Shown: positions 33,190 through 44,275, counted from the stretch's first letter. The stretch: DNA of 64,000 nt from Epiperipatus broadwayi (GCA_028023455.1 JAQFVV010012476.1:3161555-3225554), one strand, 5' to 3'. The notes: a model not told the origin generated them from the sequence alone. Numbers and translations: made by a program.

Positions 33190-34425
33190 CAAGCATGTTC
33201 TAGTATAATTATGGATATATAGTCACCACAAAACATACCCCTAGGGTACTTCTGTCTTTATGACCTGCATGCTTTATTGCAGTGATAGGGTGTCAGCAGG
33301 CCTATTTCATGAATTTGTGCTGGTCAGATGCAAAATTATATTGCCACCCTTGCCCCCCAAAATTCATAATAATAATAATAATAGTGAAATTTTCATATAA
33401 CATATAATATAAAAATTTGTATCAATCATCTACATTTATAAACCTATTAAATACTTGAGTAATTGACTTTATTGTCTTAGTAAATATAAAAATTGATTAT
33501 AAAATAGTGATAATATATATCCTTTGCATTAAGGACACTTGTTTATGCTACCTCTACAATGTATTATCTTGTGCCTTAGCATGGGATAGGCTTCAGTGTC
33601 AAGCAGTGAAAAGCATATTCCTCAGGCATAACTGGAACTGTATTGTTTTTCTATTTTCATTCTTTCTTTGACTTGAAATGATCATATTCCTTACCTGGAG
33701 TTGGGAGCTGTGTTGGTGATATACTTGGCGTTTAATGTTTGATTTACATAGAGACAAATTGAAACTAGGAACTATTGGATAAAAAATGATTGGAATTGCA
33801 TTACAATAATTAAATGAGAATTTGTTTTTTAATTTATTCTTGGTGAACTAAAATTGATTATAAACAGTCTACAGTATTTCTGGAAATTACTTGACTTATT
33901 GAAATAATAATAATAATAAAATGCTGATTATATAACTTATCTTTAAGATGTCAAATTTATTACAGCCATATCTATGATATTATCCTCGTCAGATAAATAT
34001 CTTAATGGTTAGAACGAATCATTTTTTAGAATATAAAATTTATAACATTTCTAATTTAGATATATAGTCTGAATTTTAATTAAAGATGATCTATGGAAAA
34101 ACTACTCCAACTTCATTCCACTTCCTATTATGTATAATAATATACTTGTAGCTTTTACTTTCCCACATACATTCTAATTACATAAATAAAGACATCTGAA
34201 AAAGACAAATGATCCCAAAATGCATTTCATGTTAAACCAGTATTTGTGGTCAAGCACAAACTACTAATGACTACAAAATAATATCTGCTGTGGCAGAAGT
34301 GAATATCTTAATTGAGCCATTAGTGAATCTATCTACTGGTTTGAAATCTATATATTCTTCTTCTTCTTCTTCTTCTTCTTCTTTACTCTCTTTGCATATA
34401 TTCATATATATTGCTTATAATAATT
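33190..34425. other. Non-coding AT-rich sequence with CTT microsatellite
   Basis: AATAATAATA runs near 33367-33382 and 33904-33918, and (TTC)n at about 34354-34383. No gene or element was recognised. Confidence 0.4.
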
Positions 34426-34429
34426 TTTT

Positions 34430-34725
34430 TTATATACACTTTAATGCAAATTTTTTTTCTTAATAAACCTTTATTTTCTTGACAATTTTGACTGTCCAGC
34501 AGTCTTCATCAGAGCTACAATATTTGATATACATAAGTGTATATTTTATATATATATGAAGTAAGTGTATATTTTATATATATATGAAGTAATGGTTATG
34601 TATTTATATTATTCAAATATTGTAGTTCTGATGAAGACTGCTGGACAGTCAAAACTGTCAGGAAAATAAAGAATGTTTATCAATAAAAAATTTTTGCATT
34701 AAAGTTTATATGGAAGAAGTTATTA
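34430..34725. mobile_element. Fold-back element (hammerhead-like core family), 34.5 kb
   Basis: Left arm 34430-34540 and right arm 34610-34715 are complements: ACAATTTTGACTGTCCAGCA, for example, pairs with TGCTGGACAGTCAAAACTGT. Both arms hold a clear core: CTGATGA, A, then GACTG-CTGGA-CAGTC, then AAAAC. The loop contains a tandem duplication of about 31 bp (AAGTGTATATTTTATATATA, at about 34536 and 34563). No coding sequence. Confidence 0.85.
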
Positions 34726-35345
34726 TAAATAATATATATGACTTGAAATCTCTTAATATTTTGTTGATATTTTGTTAACAGTTATTAAACTATGTAAACA
34801 TCAATATGCTAAATAAATAAGTAGTCATAAAATAAAAAAAATATTATTGTAGTATGGTGTATTTTCAGACCAGTGAAAGGTTTATAAAGTTAAGAGCTGA
34901 GAATCTTCACTTTTCTTACACATTTATATATAGAAACAGGTAATAAGTTATCGTATTTGAAAATAGTAATTACTACATTAAATACTGTTATAATTAATGT
35001 AAAGGCTGATTCTTCAAAAGGTTTTCAGATAATAGTTTTAAGACAAGTTTATTTGCTCTGAAGGTTGGCTTAGAATCATATAGTAATAGTCAACTAACAA
35101 TTAATCATTATGGATGGAAAGAAAAAAAACCTTAAAGTAAAAATAATGATAATAATACAATGCTCCTTCTCCTATAAGTTAATGAGAGCAGGTATCAAAA
35201 TGTTATAGAAAAATCAACTTCTTGTGATGTTACAAATATATTTCTTTTTCCAAATCCTTTAATACAACCAGTTGGATTTGTAATATTTTTAAAAGATATT
35301 GTTTCACCAATACATTTTAGGTCACCTAAAGCCATTACATTCTTC
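34726..35345. other. Non-coding AT-rich sequence
   Basis: No frame or repeat unit could be supported. Confidence 0.35.
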
Positions 35346-35349
35346 TGTT

Positions 35350-35795
35350 AAACATCACATGATCATCATTTTTTATGCTTGCCCATAACTGTTATTAAAA
35401 CAGGAAAAACATTTTATACAGTAATGCCACTCAATGCAAGCCAGAATAATCAATGGATGCCCAGAAGGCTGTGTATAAAATCCTTATCTAGTGCTTACTC
35501 ATCCAATTTCTCCCGACTAGTTTCTAGCTTGTGGCGTTTGTCAGTGAGGTGCCTTGGTTCTGGTGCAGTGCTCTCAGATCCAAAACATGTCACTGATGAA
35601 GGCCATAAGCTAGAAACTAGTCTGGGGATATTGGATAAGATCTAGCTGCAGTGCTGTCAGATCCAAGGCTTCTCACTGATGAAAGCCACAAGCTAGAAAC
35701 TAGTCTGGGGATATTGAATGAGTAGGCACTGGATAAGGATTTTGGTTTGCACTGGGTGGGACTGTTGTATGGAAAGATTTGTTTGTTTTAATTAC
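35350..35795. repeat. R1 copy, head-to-head and internally duplicated
   Basis: The left half starts AACATCACATGATCATCATT and carries the R1 landmarks in forward order. From about 35565 the complement direction begins. There a segment of about 80 bp (CTCAGATCCAA ... CTAGTCTGGGGATATTG) is present twice in tandem, at about 35568-35640 and 35648-35722. The 88-aa plus frame here is a by-product. Confidence 0.75.
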
Positions 35796-35799
35796 ATTA

Positions 35800-36535
35800 T
35801 TCTGTATTAGGCATAAAATTAAGCATTCTTTGAAATAAAAATTAATGATTGTTGAACCTATGATTATAATAGCAAAATTAAAGAATTTAATAAAGTCACT
35901 AATGAATGTATCTCCTGATAGAAATCTGTATAAATTCCTTTTTGATTTTTGTTAACAGCTAAGATGTCTAATTATTTTTTAGTTTAAATAAAATAAATTG
36001 GTATTTATGTATTATTCTGACTCCTAAGTTTGGCAGCCATTTTTTATTATATATTTTCAGGGATGAGTATACTGATATTTATTTATTTATTGAATATGTG
36101 TTACTTATTAAGTTTAAAGAAATATAAATAAATCGATTATAAAACTCCATTAACTTAAAAAAATATTAATAAATATAGTATAAATTTCATTTGCAAAGTG
36201 TTAATTACATATATATTATAATGTGTAAATGCTAACACACTCCAAACATTGCATTTTTTTTAATACAGTGTAACATTGTGATTGTTTTACATACAACATC
36301 TTTGTTTTTTTATTACCATTTTTTGGAAAGTGATTAAAATTTGGAATCTTTCATTGATAGAAGGCTATACATTGGAGTATTTCCAATATACAGAATTCTA
36401 ACCTCCAAAAAGTTTGCATTAATAGCAATGCAACCTCAAACTTGTTACAATGGAATATGTATTTAAAAAGGAATATAATTAAAATGGTTATAAAATTTTC
36501 TTATGACTGCATTCAGCTTTACCCATAGCTGATGT
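35800..36535. other. Non-coding AT-rich sequence
   Basis: ATTTATTTATTT-type runs near 36079; nothing else. Confidence 0.35.
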
Positions 36536-36539
36536 AGAA

Positions 36540-37070
36540 AATTAACAATGATAAAATGGAGGAAAGAGCAGTTAGATTGGTCTGACAAAACAATTATTGA
36601 TTGGAACAACTATGTAAGAATTTTGCCCATAATCTTTTGAATAATTTAAAAAAAAAACAGGAGAGAGTATTTCCACAGTGTGGTTATTCAGTGGCTTATG
36701 AAAAGAGACTAGTGAATACTTTATTGCAACTGTTCCAGGTAGAACAGTATCTATGATTATGAATGTAAGCAAACAAGACATTGCAGCTAAATCTACTACT
36801 TATTCTGATTGTTGGAAGGCCTATACAATTGATGAATTACAACCTACTGGATTTGATCAGTTAAAGATAAATCACAGATACAACTTTGTGGAATCAGATG
36901 CAGGCACGCATACAATGAAAGAGTATGGGGTCTGGCAAATGGCAAAATAAAAGACTTGGAGAACCACATGACAATATCTGGATTCCTATTTATCTGAATT
37001 TATGCAGCATCCATGCACAAGAAACAAGATTCATTTGTGCCAATTTTGCAGGCCATTAGAAATCTCAGAT
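36540..37070 (+). pseudogene. Merlin (ISXO2-like) transposase relic
   Basis: The open frame 36753-36950 contains TYSDCWKAY (DCWKAY at 36807-36824), then INHRYNFVESDAGTHTMK. This corresponds to the hallmark of the ISXO2/IS1595 DDE domain used by animal Merlin elements (SDCW-AY ... VNHS--FV-P-TGAHTQ-IE--W---K). Upstream and partly out of frame, LFSGL...KETSEYFIATVPGR matches the usual FGG(I/V)-R-T---F-V-V--R segment preceding it. Downstream, out of frame, LQAIRN near 37045-37065 resembles the family's C-terminal end. Stops and shifts make it non-functional. Terminal inverted repeats were not found. Confidence 0.8.
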
Positions 37071-37309
37071 TGCTGATATAAATAATAATTCTTTTTGTTT
37101 ATATTCATAAGTAGCTAACACTGATTGTCATAAATGGTGAAACTACTTTCTAAAATTCACAAACTAATTATAGTCACTATACACAAGGTCTATTGCAGTT
37201 TAAATTATTCAATTTATTTTAAGTACAATTAATTGTTATTTTATTTATTTTTATAATAATATAATTTTTATAAACTCATTATAATCAAGTATAAAAAAAA
37301 TTAAGAATT

Positions 37310-37535
37310 GAAGTTCAAAAGTTTTTTAATGCACTGAGCCTGCTTTTGGCAGATTACTGCCAGAATCATAATGATGTTTAAAGTTTATCCCTTAGAACTA
37401 TATATATATATATATATGGATGTAGTTTTATATGTAAATGAGGCTTAATATGTAAACAGCACTTTGATTCTGGCAGTAATCTGCAGAAAGCATGCGTAGT
37501 TGATTATAAAACTTTTGAACACTTGTTATCTTTTC
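37310..37535. mobile_element. Fold-back element, 37.4 kb
   Basis: Left arm AAGTTCAAAAGTTTTTTAAT ... GCAGATTACTGCCAGAATCA (37312-37368) pairs with right arm TTGATTCTGGCAGTAATCTG ... AAACTTTTGAACACTTG (37463-37530). The loop contains a short TA run. The arms lack the CTGATGA core, so this is a different family. Confidence 0.8.
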
Positions 37536-37784
37536 ATAATACTTGATTATAACAATTTTATAAGATAATAAGTTAATAAGTTTATTATATGATAAAAAAA
37601 GTAAACTCTTAGAATTATTTCATAATAATAATAACAAAAAATAAAGATAAATATTAAATACAACTGTTTCTTATCAGCCATTTTATTTTGAATATTTATT
37701 GCAGGCCTGGGAAAATGTATAATTAAAAAAACTGGCTGCCAAGCTTGAGAGATGGGATGATACTAAGTACTAATAAATTTTAGG

Positions 37785-38995
37785 CATCTAATTTAATTAA
37801 TCCTGGTTCATCAAAACTACAAAAGATTTATTTCTTTATAAGTGAGGATATAAAAGAGCATACATTCTTTTTGTAAGTATTTCTTTTTAAAATCTTATTT
37901 CCGGTATGAAATACTAATATACGATTTAGAAACATTAAAAACACTTGAAAGTTTGATGCATAGACATGTAAACATACCATTTATTTTAATTAAATCTGGT
38001 TCATCAAAACCACAAAAACTTACTTTTTATACGTGAGGATATAAAAATATCAAAATATCAAAATAAAGATTGATTATGAGAGATAGAAAAAATTAACAGC
38101 TACAAATACCTTGGTCAGATTATTATTACAGTTGGAAACATAATGAATGAAATTAATCATAGAATTAAACTTGTTTGGAGTGCTTTTGGTAGAAATAACT
38201 TGATACTAAAAGAAAATATGCTTATGTGTTTGAAAAGGAAATTTTTTAATAAACTGTTTTACCAGTTCTTACTTATGCATCTGAGACCTGGACACTTAAT
38301 AGAAGAGCAGTACAGAGATTTCAGACCACTCAAAAAAGTATGAAGAGATGAATGTTAGGAGTAACAAGAAGAGATCAAAAATGCAATATATGGGTAAGAG
38401 AACAAACAGATGTTACTGACCTCATTGAAAAAAATTGTCTTGAAATGGAGTTGGGCTGGACATATTGCTTTAAGAGATGATAGTAGATGGATAATTGAAA
38501 CCTTAAACGGATTCCAAGAGATTGTAAAAGACCCAGAAAGAGACCACATGTGAGATGGATGGAGGAAATAAGAAAGAGTGCGGGGGCGATGTGGAGAAGA
38601 GAAGTTAAAGATCGGAAAAGAGGGATTGAAATTGGATAAACCTTCATCCTGCAGTGGATTGATAATGATTGATGATGAAGACGATGATATTCTTTTTGTA
38701 AGCAATTTTTTTTAAAAATCTTATTTCCGGCATATAGTACTAGCATATGATTTAGAATATTAGAAACGTTAAAAATAATTGAAAGTTTGTCGCATATACA
38801 CGCAAACATACAATCTAATTTAATTAATCGTGGTTCATCAAAACTATAAAAGACTTTATTTTTTTACGCTTGAAGATATAAAAGAGCATACATTCTCTTT
38901 GGACGCATTTTCTTTTATTAAATCTTATTTTCGCTATAAAGTCTTAGTACAAAATTTAAAAACGTTAAAGACAATTGAAAGTTGTTTGCGTGGGG
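37785..38995 (+). repeat. ~195-bp tandem array interrupted by a LINE
   Basis: Unit landmarks are AATTTAATTAATCCTGGTTC, ATCAAAACTACAAAAGA, GTGAGGATATAAAAGAGCAT, ACATTCTTTTTGTAAG, ATCTTATTTCCGG and TTGAAAGTTTG with GCATA. Unit 1 covers about 37785-37980. Unit 2 starts about 37983, stops near 38045 and resumes at about 38688, divided by the RTE-like fragment. Unit 3 covers about 38812-38995. The array therefore predates the LINE insertion. Confidence 0.8.
38070..38690 (+). pseudogene. RTE/BovB-like LINE ORF 3' end
   Basis: The frame 38143-38343 starts MNEINHRIKLVWSAFGRNN and continues LKENMLMCLKRKFFNKLF. This corresponds to the region after the RT active site in RTE-like ORF2 (EI--RI--AW-AFG-L---F----M-LK-KV-N). 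After a shift, text resembling GHIALRDDSRW, RPRKRPHVRWMEEIRK and W-R---DR follows, the family's C-terminal end. It closes with the GATGATGAAGACGATGAT tail typical of RTE elements. The RT active site is missing. The same fragment in the opposite direction is at 63390-64000. Confidence 0.85.
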
Positions 38996-39015
38996 GTTAA
39001 TTTCTAATAAGTTGT

Positions 39016-39120
39016 TTTCATATGTCACAGCATCGGCCGGGACGCGAACTCACAACCGTCTGCAAACAACAACTTGCTTGCAAGGCGGCTGCGATGACCT
39101 CTCGGCTAACAACGCTTGAC
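39016..39120 (-). mobile_element. tRNA-like SINE, copy 3, with 18-bp target duplication
   Basis: TAATTTCTAATAAGTTGT occurs at 38998-39015 and again at 39121-39138, exactly bracketing the 105-bp unit. On the minus strand it reads GTTGTTAGCCGAGAGGTCAT, CCGCCTTGCAAGCA (loop CTTGCAA, equivalent to anticodon UGC), a long variable arm TTGTTTGCAGACGG, GTTCGCGTCCCGGCCGATGC, ACATATG and a short A tail. This is the clearest proof that the family moves by retroposition. Confidence 0.92.
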
Positions 39121-39149
39121 TAATTTCTAATAAGTTGTGTCTTTAAAAG

Positions 39150-39755
39150 TATAACAGGGCATCTATTTGTAAAAAAATCGCTTCTTTGAAAACATTGATA
39201 ATTGAATCCATTAGTCGCACTCAGTTTGAATCCTAGGTTGTGAGCATAATAAGGGAGAGAATTCATTAACCATTAACTTCACGAAATCCTGTGAAATAAA
39301 ATTATCAAATGCTTAACTTGTAAGCACACACAATACATAATAAAAATATTCCCATTTTTTTGTCCGTTTCTGATTATTATTCATGCATTGTAATGCTTTC
39401 TTTAGCGGGTATTAATGGCAACACACTTCGGCTTGATCTAAATAATAAACTAACAAATCTCCATCAAACGGAAGAATGTTCGTCTCCGAAGATTACAATC
39501 ATTACTGAAATTTGATTGACTTCTCTTCTGAAACCTTTGGCAGGATTTAGTCATTAATTTTTTTCTCTCTTGTCAATTTATGAGTAACAAATTAAAAAGA
39601 AAGAAAAAATCCCGATCTTTATGTTTTCTCTGTCTCTCCTTTTCACTGTAGTTGAGTAATTACATATTATTTATATGTATTCTGGAAGAAAAATCAAATC
39701 AAACGAAGCAGGATTCTCTTCTAATTAAGAATCCAATCAATTCAATAATCGTCTG
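39150..39755. other. Low-repeat, motif-rich non-coding block
   Basis: No repeat family seen elsewhere in the window enters this block. It contains many distinct words with ATTA/TAAT cores (ATTATTATTCATGCATTGTA, GGCAGGATTTAGTCATTAAT, TCTAATTAAGAATCCAATCA). It could be a conserved regulatory element of a nearby host gene. No coding frame was recognised. Confidence 0.3.
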
Positions 39756-39757
39756 TA

Positions 39758-40405
39758 TATAAAAGGCTATAAAATTGTTTATTTATGTAAGTAGTTTTTA
39801 GGTTTTGAATTAGTACTGTATTTTTTATACAGATCTGTTAAGCATATGTGAATTGTCGTAGTGAATGGCGCACAATCGAGTTGGCTAACTGCAAAATCTA
39901 TAAAATTTTATTTCAGTACCTTAAACAATTCATACATAAAGAACAAAATAAAAAATTTGAACTGATTATGTATAAAGTTATAAAATTGTTTACTTATGTA
40001 AGTAATTTTGTATTATTCGTATATCTTTTGTATAGATATGTTAAGCATATGTACATTATGATAGTGAAGGGTGCACAATCAAAATAACCAACTCCTTGCA
40101 AAATCGAAGAGACTTCTATTTCAATATCTTAAATAATCCGTGTACAAAGAACAAAATAAAGATTTTAAACTGGCTTTGTACAAAAGTTATAAAATTGTTT
40201 ATTTATATAAGTAACTTCAGTTTTAGGCATTTGGATTAGCAACGTATCTTTTATACAAATCAGTTAAGCATACGTGAATTATTGTAGTGAACGGTGCACA
40301 ATAAAAATAAACAAATCTTTTCAAAATCAGCACATTAAATAATTCATGCACAAAGAAGAAAATAATGCTTTTAAATTAGTTATATATAAAAGCTATGTTT
40401 TTACA
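39758..40405 (+). repeat. Tandem array, ~210-bp unit, about 3 copies
   Basis: TATAAAATTGTTTATTTATG starts units near 39768, 39977 and 40192, with a partial fourth near 40386. Each unit continues with a TATCTTTTGTATAGAT-like phrase, TTAAGCATATGTGAATT, GTAGTGAATGGCGCACAATC, and CATACATAAAGAACAAAATA. The small frames inside (39848-40087, 40346-40531) follow the repeat and are not genes. Confidence 0.85.
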
Positions 40406-41595
40406 TATTTATTAAGCGGTGACAATTTTGGAATACATTGTTTCAAATACTGGAAAGCTAATAGTATTCAAACTTACTTTAATTTTCCCAGTGGTTTTTT
40501 ATCGATAAATATTCACCCAGATGAGATCTAATATGTTTCAGATTGTGATTTTGTTGGATATTTCTTTTATGGATTCCATTTGCCTTGTAAATAAATAATT
40601 GAAAAGTTTTTATTGCTTGAGAATTCATAAGAAGTTCTAAATTCTGAAAGTATCTGAACTGGAGTTACCCCATGGATCTCACATTCCAGATCCTGACAGT
40701 CTATCACTACACTTGTAGCTAATTTGTGATGTAAACTCCAAGAAATAATACATATGAGCAGCACCATTTTATGTGGGCAAATTATAAAAACTCATCAGAG
40801 ACTGATTACTATCCCCCTCCCCCCACTAAGTCAGAGGAGTTTGCACAGCAATTAAACAAGAATTCCATTGATGACATTCAACCTTCTGGCTATGCTGCAA
40901 TACAATTTGTCCAAATTGATGATTTTAAGATTTCATCTAATTTTCAGCATGCTCTCTCTCTTCATCATTGCATTTTATGAAGTACTTACAAATTTAGAAA
41001 ATGCCATATTTGAATCATAAATTATTGACAAACACATATAATTAACATAAAGTTTCAAATTTCCTAGTAATAATATTGATGAGGTATTGCCATGAAAACA
41101 CTCTCTAATTTTAGTATTCCAATAAGTTAATTGCTTTTCTTTGTAATACTCAAATCATTAATGAATTTATCTTAGTTGGTAGCAGTTATCAAAATTATAT
41201 AATATACTATGGCAAAAATTACAAAGTAAGGGCAGTGTGCAAATGCTATGAAACCAAAAGATATCAATCATAAAATTAGAGAACCCAGAATAGGAGAATT
41301 AGAAAGTATTTTAAGGATTTTAAGTATTGTTAGTTAACTGAATAATCTTGTAGAAAAGTAACTGATGAATTTTTGTATAACAAAGAATATATTCTTGAGT
41401 AATCCTTCCCTTCTCCCAAAAAGGAAATTTTATATAAAATGAAAGAATATTAAACGCGATGATTCTTTTAGATCAACTGGAATTAGGAAAACAAGAATAT
41501 TGTCAATAAATCAGTAAATCCATTTAAGTAAAATAACAATGCCAGGCAATTTGTATAACATGTAAAAATTTTTTTTATAACCTTTGCATTTTTTC
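40406..41595. other. Non-coding sequence
   Basis: Frames at 40567-40767 (-) and 40771-40980 (+) show no family motif. Nothing else was supported. Confidence 0.35.
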
Positions 41596-41599
41596 TCTT

Positions 41600-42300
41600 T
41601 CATCACCTATATGACACTTATTGTGCTGTCATATCCAGTATCCCAAGCCTAGTTTCAAGTTTAAGCCTTTCATCAGTGGAGACTTGGAATCTTTACACCT
41701 GGATCTTTATAATATAATGAACCTTTCTTTTAAAAACAATCATTTACCTCTCTAATATACTATCAATCTATCAATCTGAACTGAAAAATATAAATGTTTT
41801 CAATCTTAACCAATTTTCTTGCATTGTAATATAGATTTGAAACAATTCAGTTTTTTATATTATAGTATCCTCAGTTTTTTAACAACTATTGTCATCTTTC
41901 TTTTGTGGTCAGTTTTTAATATAGACTATCTCATGACTTTATCATACCTCCAGCTTACATATTGCTGTTTTAGCAGTGTATATTTTCCTTCCACATTCTT
42001 TTTGCTACTAACTGTAGGCTTCAATAACTGATTGAAGCTCGATGATAGTACTTAAGATAACCCTTATTCTGTGTTGTCTTATCCAATATATTCAGACCAG
42101 TTTCAGACTTATTGATTTCATCAGGGAGGAGCTTTAGATCTTGACAAAGTGCACCTGGACCTTTATAATTTAATGCACTTTCCTTCTAGCAATCATCATT
42201 TATCTCTCTATTAAGCTATCAGCCCAATCAGACAAATATAAATGGTTTTCAATCTTAGCCAATTTGTTTGTGCAGTCATATAGATAAAAAAAATCAGTTG
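41600..42300 (+). repeat. Tandem pair of R1-related units (~430 bp)
   Basis: TCAAGTTTAAGCCTTTCATC, ACACCTGGATCTTTATAATA, CAATCATTTACCTCTC and TGTTTTCAATCTTAACCAAT (from about 41630) recur in order from about 42090 as TTGATTTCATCAGG, GCACCTGGACCTTTATAATT, CAATCATCATTTATCTCTC and GGTTTTCAATCTTAGCCAAT. The second half also resembles 9.97-10.07 kb. The short plus frame at 41819-42031 carries no motif. Confidence 0.7.
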
Positions 42301-42360
42301 TTTTTCTCTCTCCCCTCTCACTCTCTTTCTCCCCCCCTCTCTCTCTCTATATATATATAT
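42301..42360. repeat. TC-rich then TA microsatellite
   Basis: CTCTCTCTC-type tract (about 42304-42348) running directly into TATATATATATA. Confidence 0.8.
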
Positions 42361-42364
42361 AAAT

Positions 42365-42450
42365 CATTAAAAGTCAGTCAACACTTAAGACAATCCCAAT
42401 ATTATTAACAATCAACAATTACAAACTGTTGTCAAGGCAACCTCCATTAA
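42365..42450 (+). repeat. Short dispersed repeat, copy 2 (paired with 7.18 kb)
   Basis: CAGTCAACACTTAAGACAAT ... AACTGTTGTCAAGGCAACCT repeats the unit at 7177-7243, again next to a TA run. Confidence 0.65.
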
Positions 42451-42774
42451 ACAATATATATTATAGTATCACTATTTAAGTGACATAGATGTGGTGAGTA
42501 TGCTGCTTATTAACCTTGATTAAGCTGAAGTCATGTGATAGAACCTTGTGACATTTTATTGGTTTAATTCTATTCCTGGCGATAGGATAGATACACCTTT
42601 AGTTGTTAAAAAAATAAGGACTTCATAACACGGTTTTAGTGCTATATGATTATATGGTCAAGTTGGCCTAGACTGAAAGCCTTTATATGATTTTCAAATT
42701 GGGATGATAGTTTGATAGTGAAATAGAAAGATTAATTGATGGCTTGCAAAAGAAAAATACATTGAATCCTAAAA

Positions 42775-42935
42775 GTCTATATACTGGACCAACACCGAGA
42801 TCCAAAACTCCTACCTAAGTTTGAATTTAGTCTAGGAATATTGGATGTAATATCACTGGATAGAAATTAAGCATTATCATATGCATCTAATAATTATTAA
42901 AACTTACAGTAAATGGCAATGATGTGATGAAAGAA
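42775..42935 (-). repeat. Diverged R1 relative, inverted to 41.6-42.3 kb
   Basis: AGTCTAGGAATATTGGATGT, ATCACTGGATAGAA and ATGGCAATGATGTGATGAAA follow the reverse R1 order (AGTCTGGGGATATTGGATGA, CACTGGATAAGGA ... ATCATGTGATG). With 41.6-42.3 kb it would form a large, eroded fold-back. Confidence 0.5.
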
Positions 42936-42974
42936 AAAAATATTCTATGTTGTTAAACTAAAAACCTAAAAATC

Positions 42975-43090
42975 ATTAAACGAAGAATCTGGAACTTTAT
43001 GTCCATGATTCACATCCAGCTCAGTTATTGTAGAGTTGTTTGAACTTGTTAAGAATTCCTGATCAATAAAATCATTTGATTATTTATTTA
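42975..43090 (+). repeat. Single dispersed unit of the 51-53 kb satellite
   Basis: GAATCTGGAACTTTATGTCC, ATGATTCACATCCAGCTCAG, AAGAATTCCTGATCAATAAA and TCATTTGATTATTTATTTA follow the consensus of the 130-bp units at 51.35-53.37 kb. It shows that the unit also exists alone, as expected if the satellite arose from a SINE. Confidence 0.7.
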
Positions 43091-43224
43091 TTGAGATTTA
43101 ATACCTTCAGCTAAAATTTACAATTTTATAATAAAATCCCCTCATTTATTTTCAAGCAATTTTATTTTATTTTTTTGAATGTTATAAGCTAATATTTCTT
43201 TTTACTGATAATATATTGTTTACA

Positions 43225-43229
<5 letters not shown>

Positions 43230-43308
<79 letters not shown>
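43230..43308. repeat. (TA)n microsatellite, ~79 bp
   Basis: Uninterrupted alternation of A and T; no other structure. Confidence 0.95.
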
Positions 43309-43311
<3 letters not shown>

Positions 43312-43459
43312 AAGCAAAATTTAGATTACCTAGATAGCAGTTCATATGAGTAAAGACTTATCTAATTTATAACTTCTCAAGAGTGAGTGTTTATGCAGAA
43401 TGTTACGAACAATAAAAGTTCAAGATTGTGTACCTGAAAAAAAAAAATCAGTTTTATTT

Positions 43460-43510
43460 TTTCCTCTTGTTTCGACCTAATCTGCAGCCTTCATCAGAAC
43501 TCTGTTTAAT
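43460..43510 (-). repeat. Lone hammerhead-like core, variant
   Basis: On the minus strand: CTGATGA, A, then GGCTGCAGATTAGGTC, then GAAAC and AAGAGG. The order matches the fold-back cores elsewhere, but the middle pairs less well. No partner arm was found nearby. Confidence 0.5.
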
Positions 43511-43869
43511 CTTTCACATGAATGTTACAGATTCAGATAAAATGGGTAGAAGTAAATAAAAATGCATTAAAAAAAGGACAGAAATGAAAATTTATGATAT
43601 TGTGTTAAATTGAGCATTTAAAAAAAAGGAAGGATTTTAAATATTATTATTTCATTCAAGCTACTCCTATGTAAACAAAAACCAGAAAGTGAAACAGTCT
43701 TTAACAAGTTAATTGGCTGCAGGTTAAAAAATCTATCCTTTTATAAAATGAATGCATTGTACAGGTTTGTCAATTGCTAACTGGGGGTTGGGTAGTTTTG
43801 CACTCTTGTTGATGATTATCTAACTAAAAACACCTAAGTACTCATTTACCAAGATTCTGACCATCCCTC

Positions 43870-44275
43870 TTCTATGTATTTAAATGGATACTCTTATACA
43901 TGAGGGGTCAAATTTACTTCAGATCAACATGGGCATGACAACAATATTGGCATCAGCATGGGATTTGGAAATTCTACCATCAGATTTTCAATGGTATGGA
44001 TGGCTGAAAAGTTGGAGGCTGAAGTGGATTGAAGCCTGTCCATTAAAGTGTAAGGATTTGCTATCTTAATATAGACTGAGCACTGATTATGTATATGTAT
44101 GAGAGATAGTAATCTGGACCAAGTGATGGGTGCTGGTTTAGCATGAAATACGTCTATCGGTGATTATTTACCTTTTCTGCATGTGTGTGGTTATGTGTAT
44201 GAGTAGTATGAGATAGTGTGGATAGTGAAAGGGCTTGAAAGTCTGAGTTCATATCCCCTATACTTAATTGGATTG
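43870..44275 (+). mobile_element. tRNA-like repeat R3, long copy
   Basis: Runs from ATGAGGGGTCAAATTTACTT through TGGCTGAAAAGTTGGAGGCT, GATAGTAATCTGGACCAAGT, CTGGTTTAGCATGAAATACG, AGTATGAGATAGTGTGGATA and AAAGTCTGAGTTCATATCCC. These landmarks occur in the same order, on either strand, at 60.03-60.72 kb. The closing part holds the B-box-like GAGTTCATATCCC. The 61-aa and 62-aa frames across it are repeat by-products. Confidence 0.7.

Noticed and set aside
38355-38809. Minus-strand frames of 116 and 144 aa
   Set aside because: Antisense to the RTE-like LINE end; the plus strand carries the recognisable protein text and the GATGAT tail.
40567-40980. Possible exons in the 66-aa (-) and 69-aa (+) frames
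   Set aside because: No motif, no convincing splice sites and no relation to known families that I can recognise.
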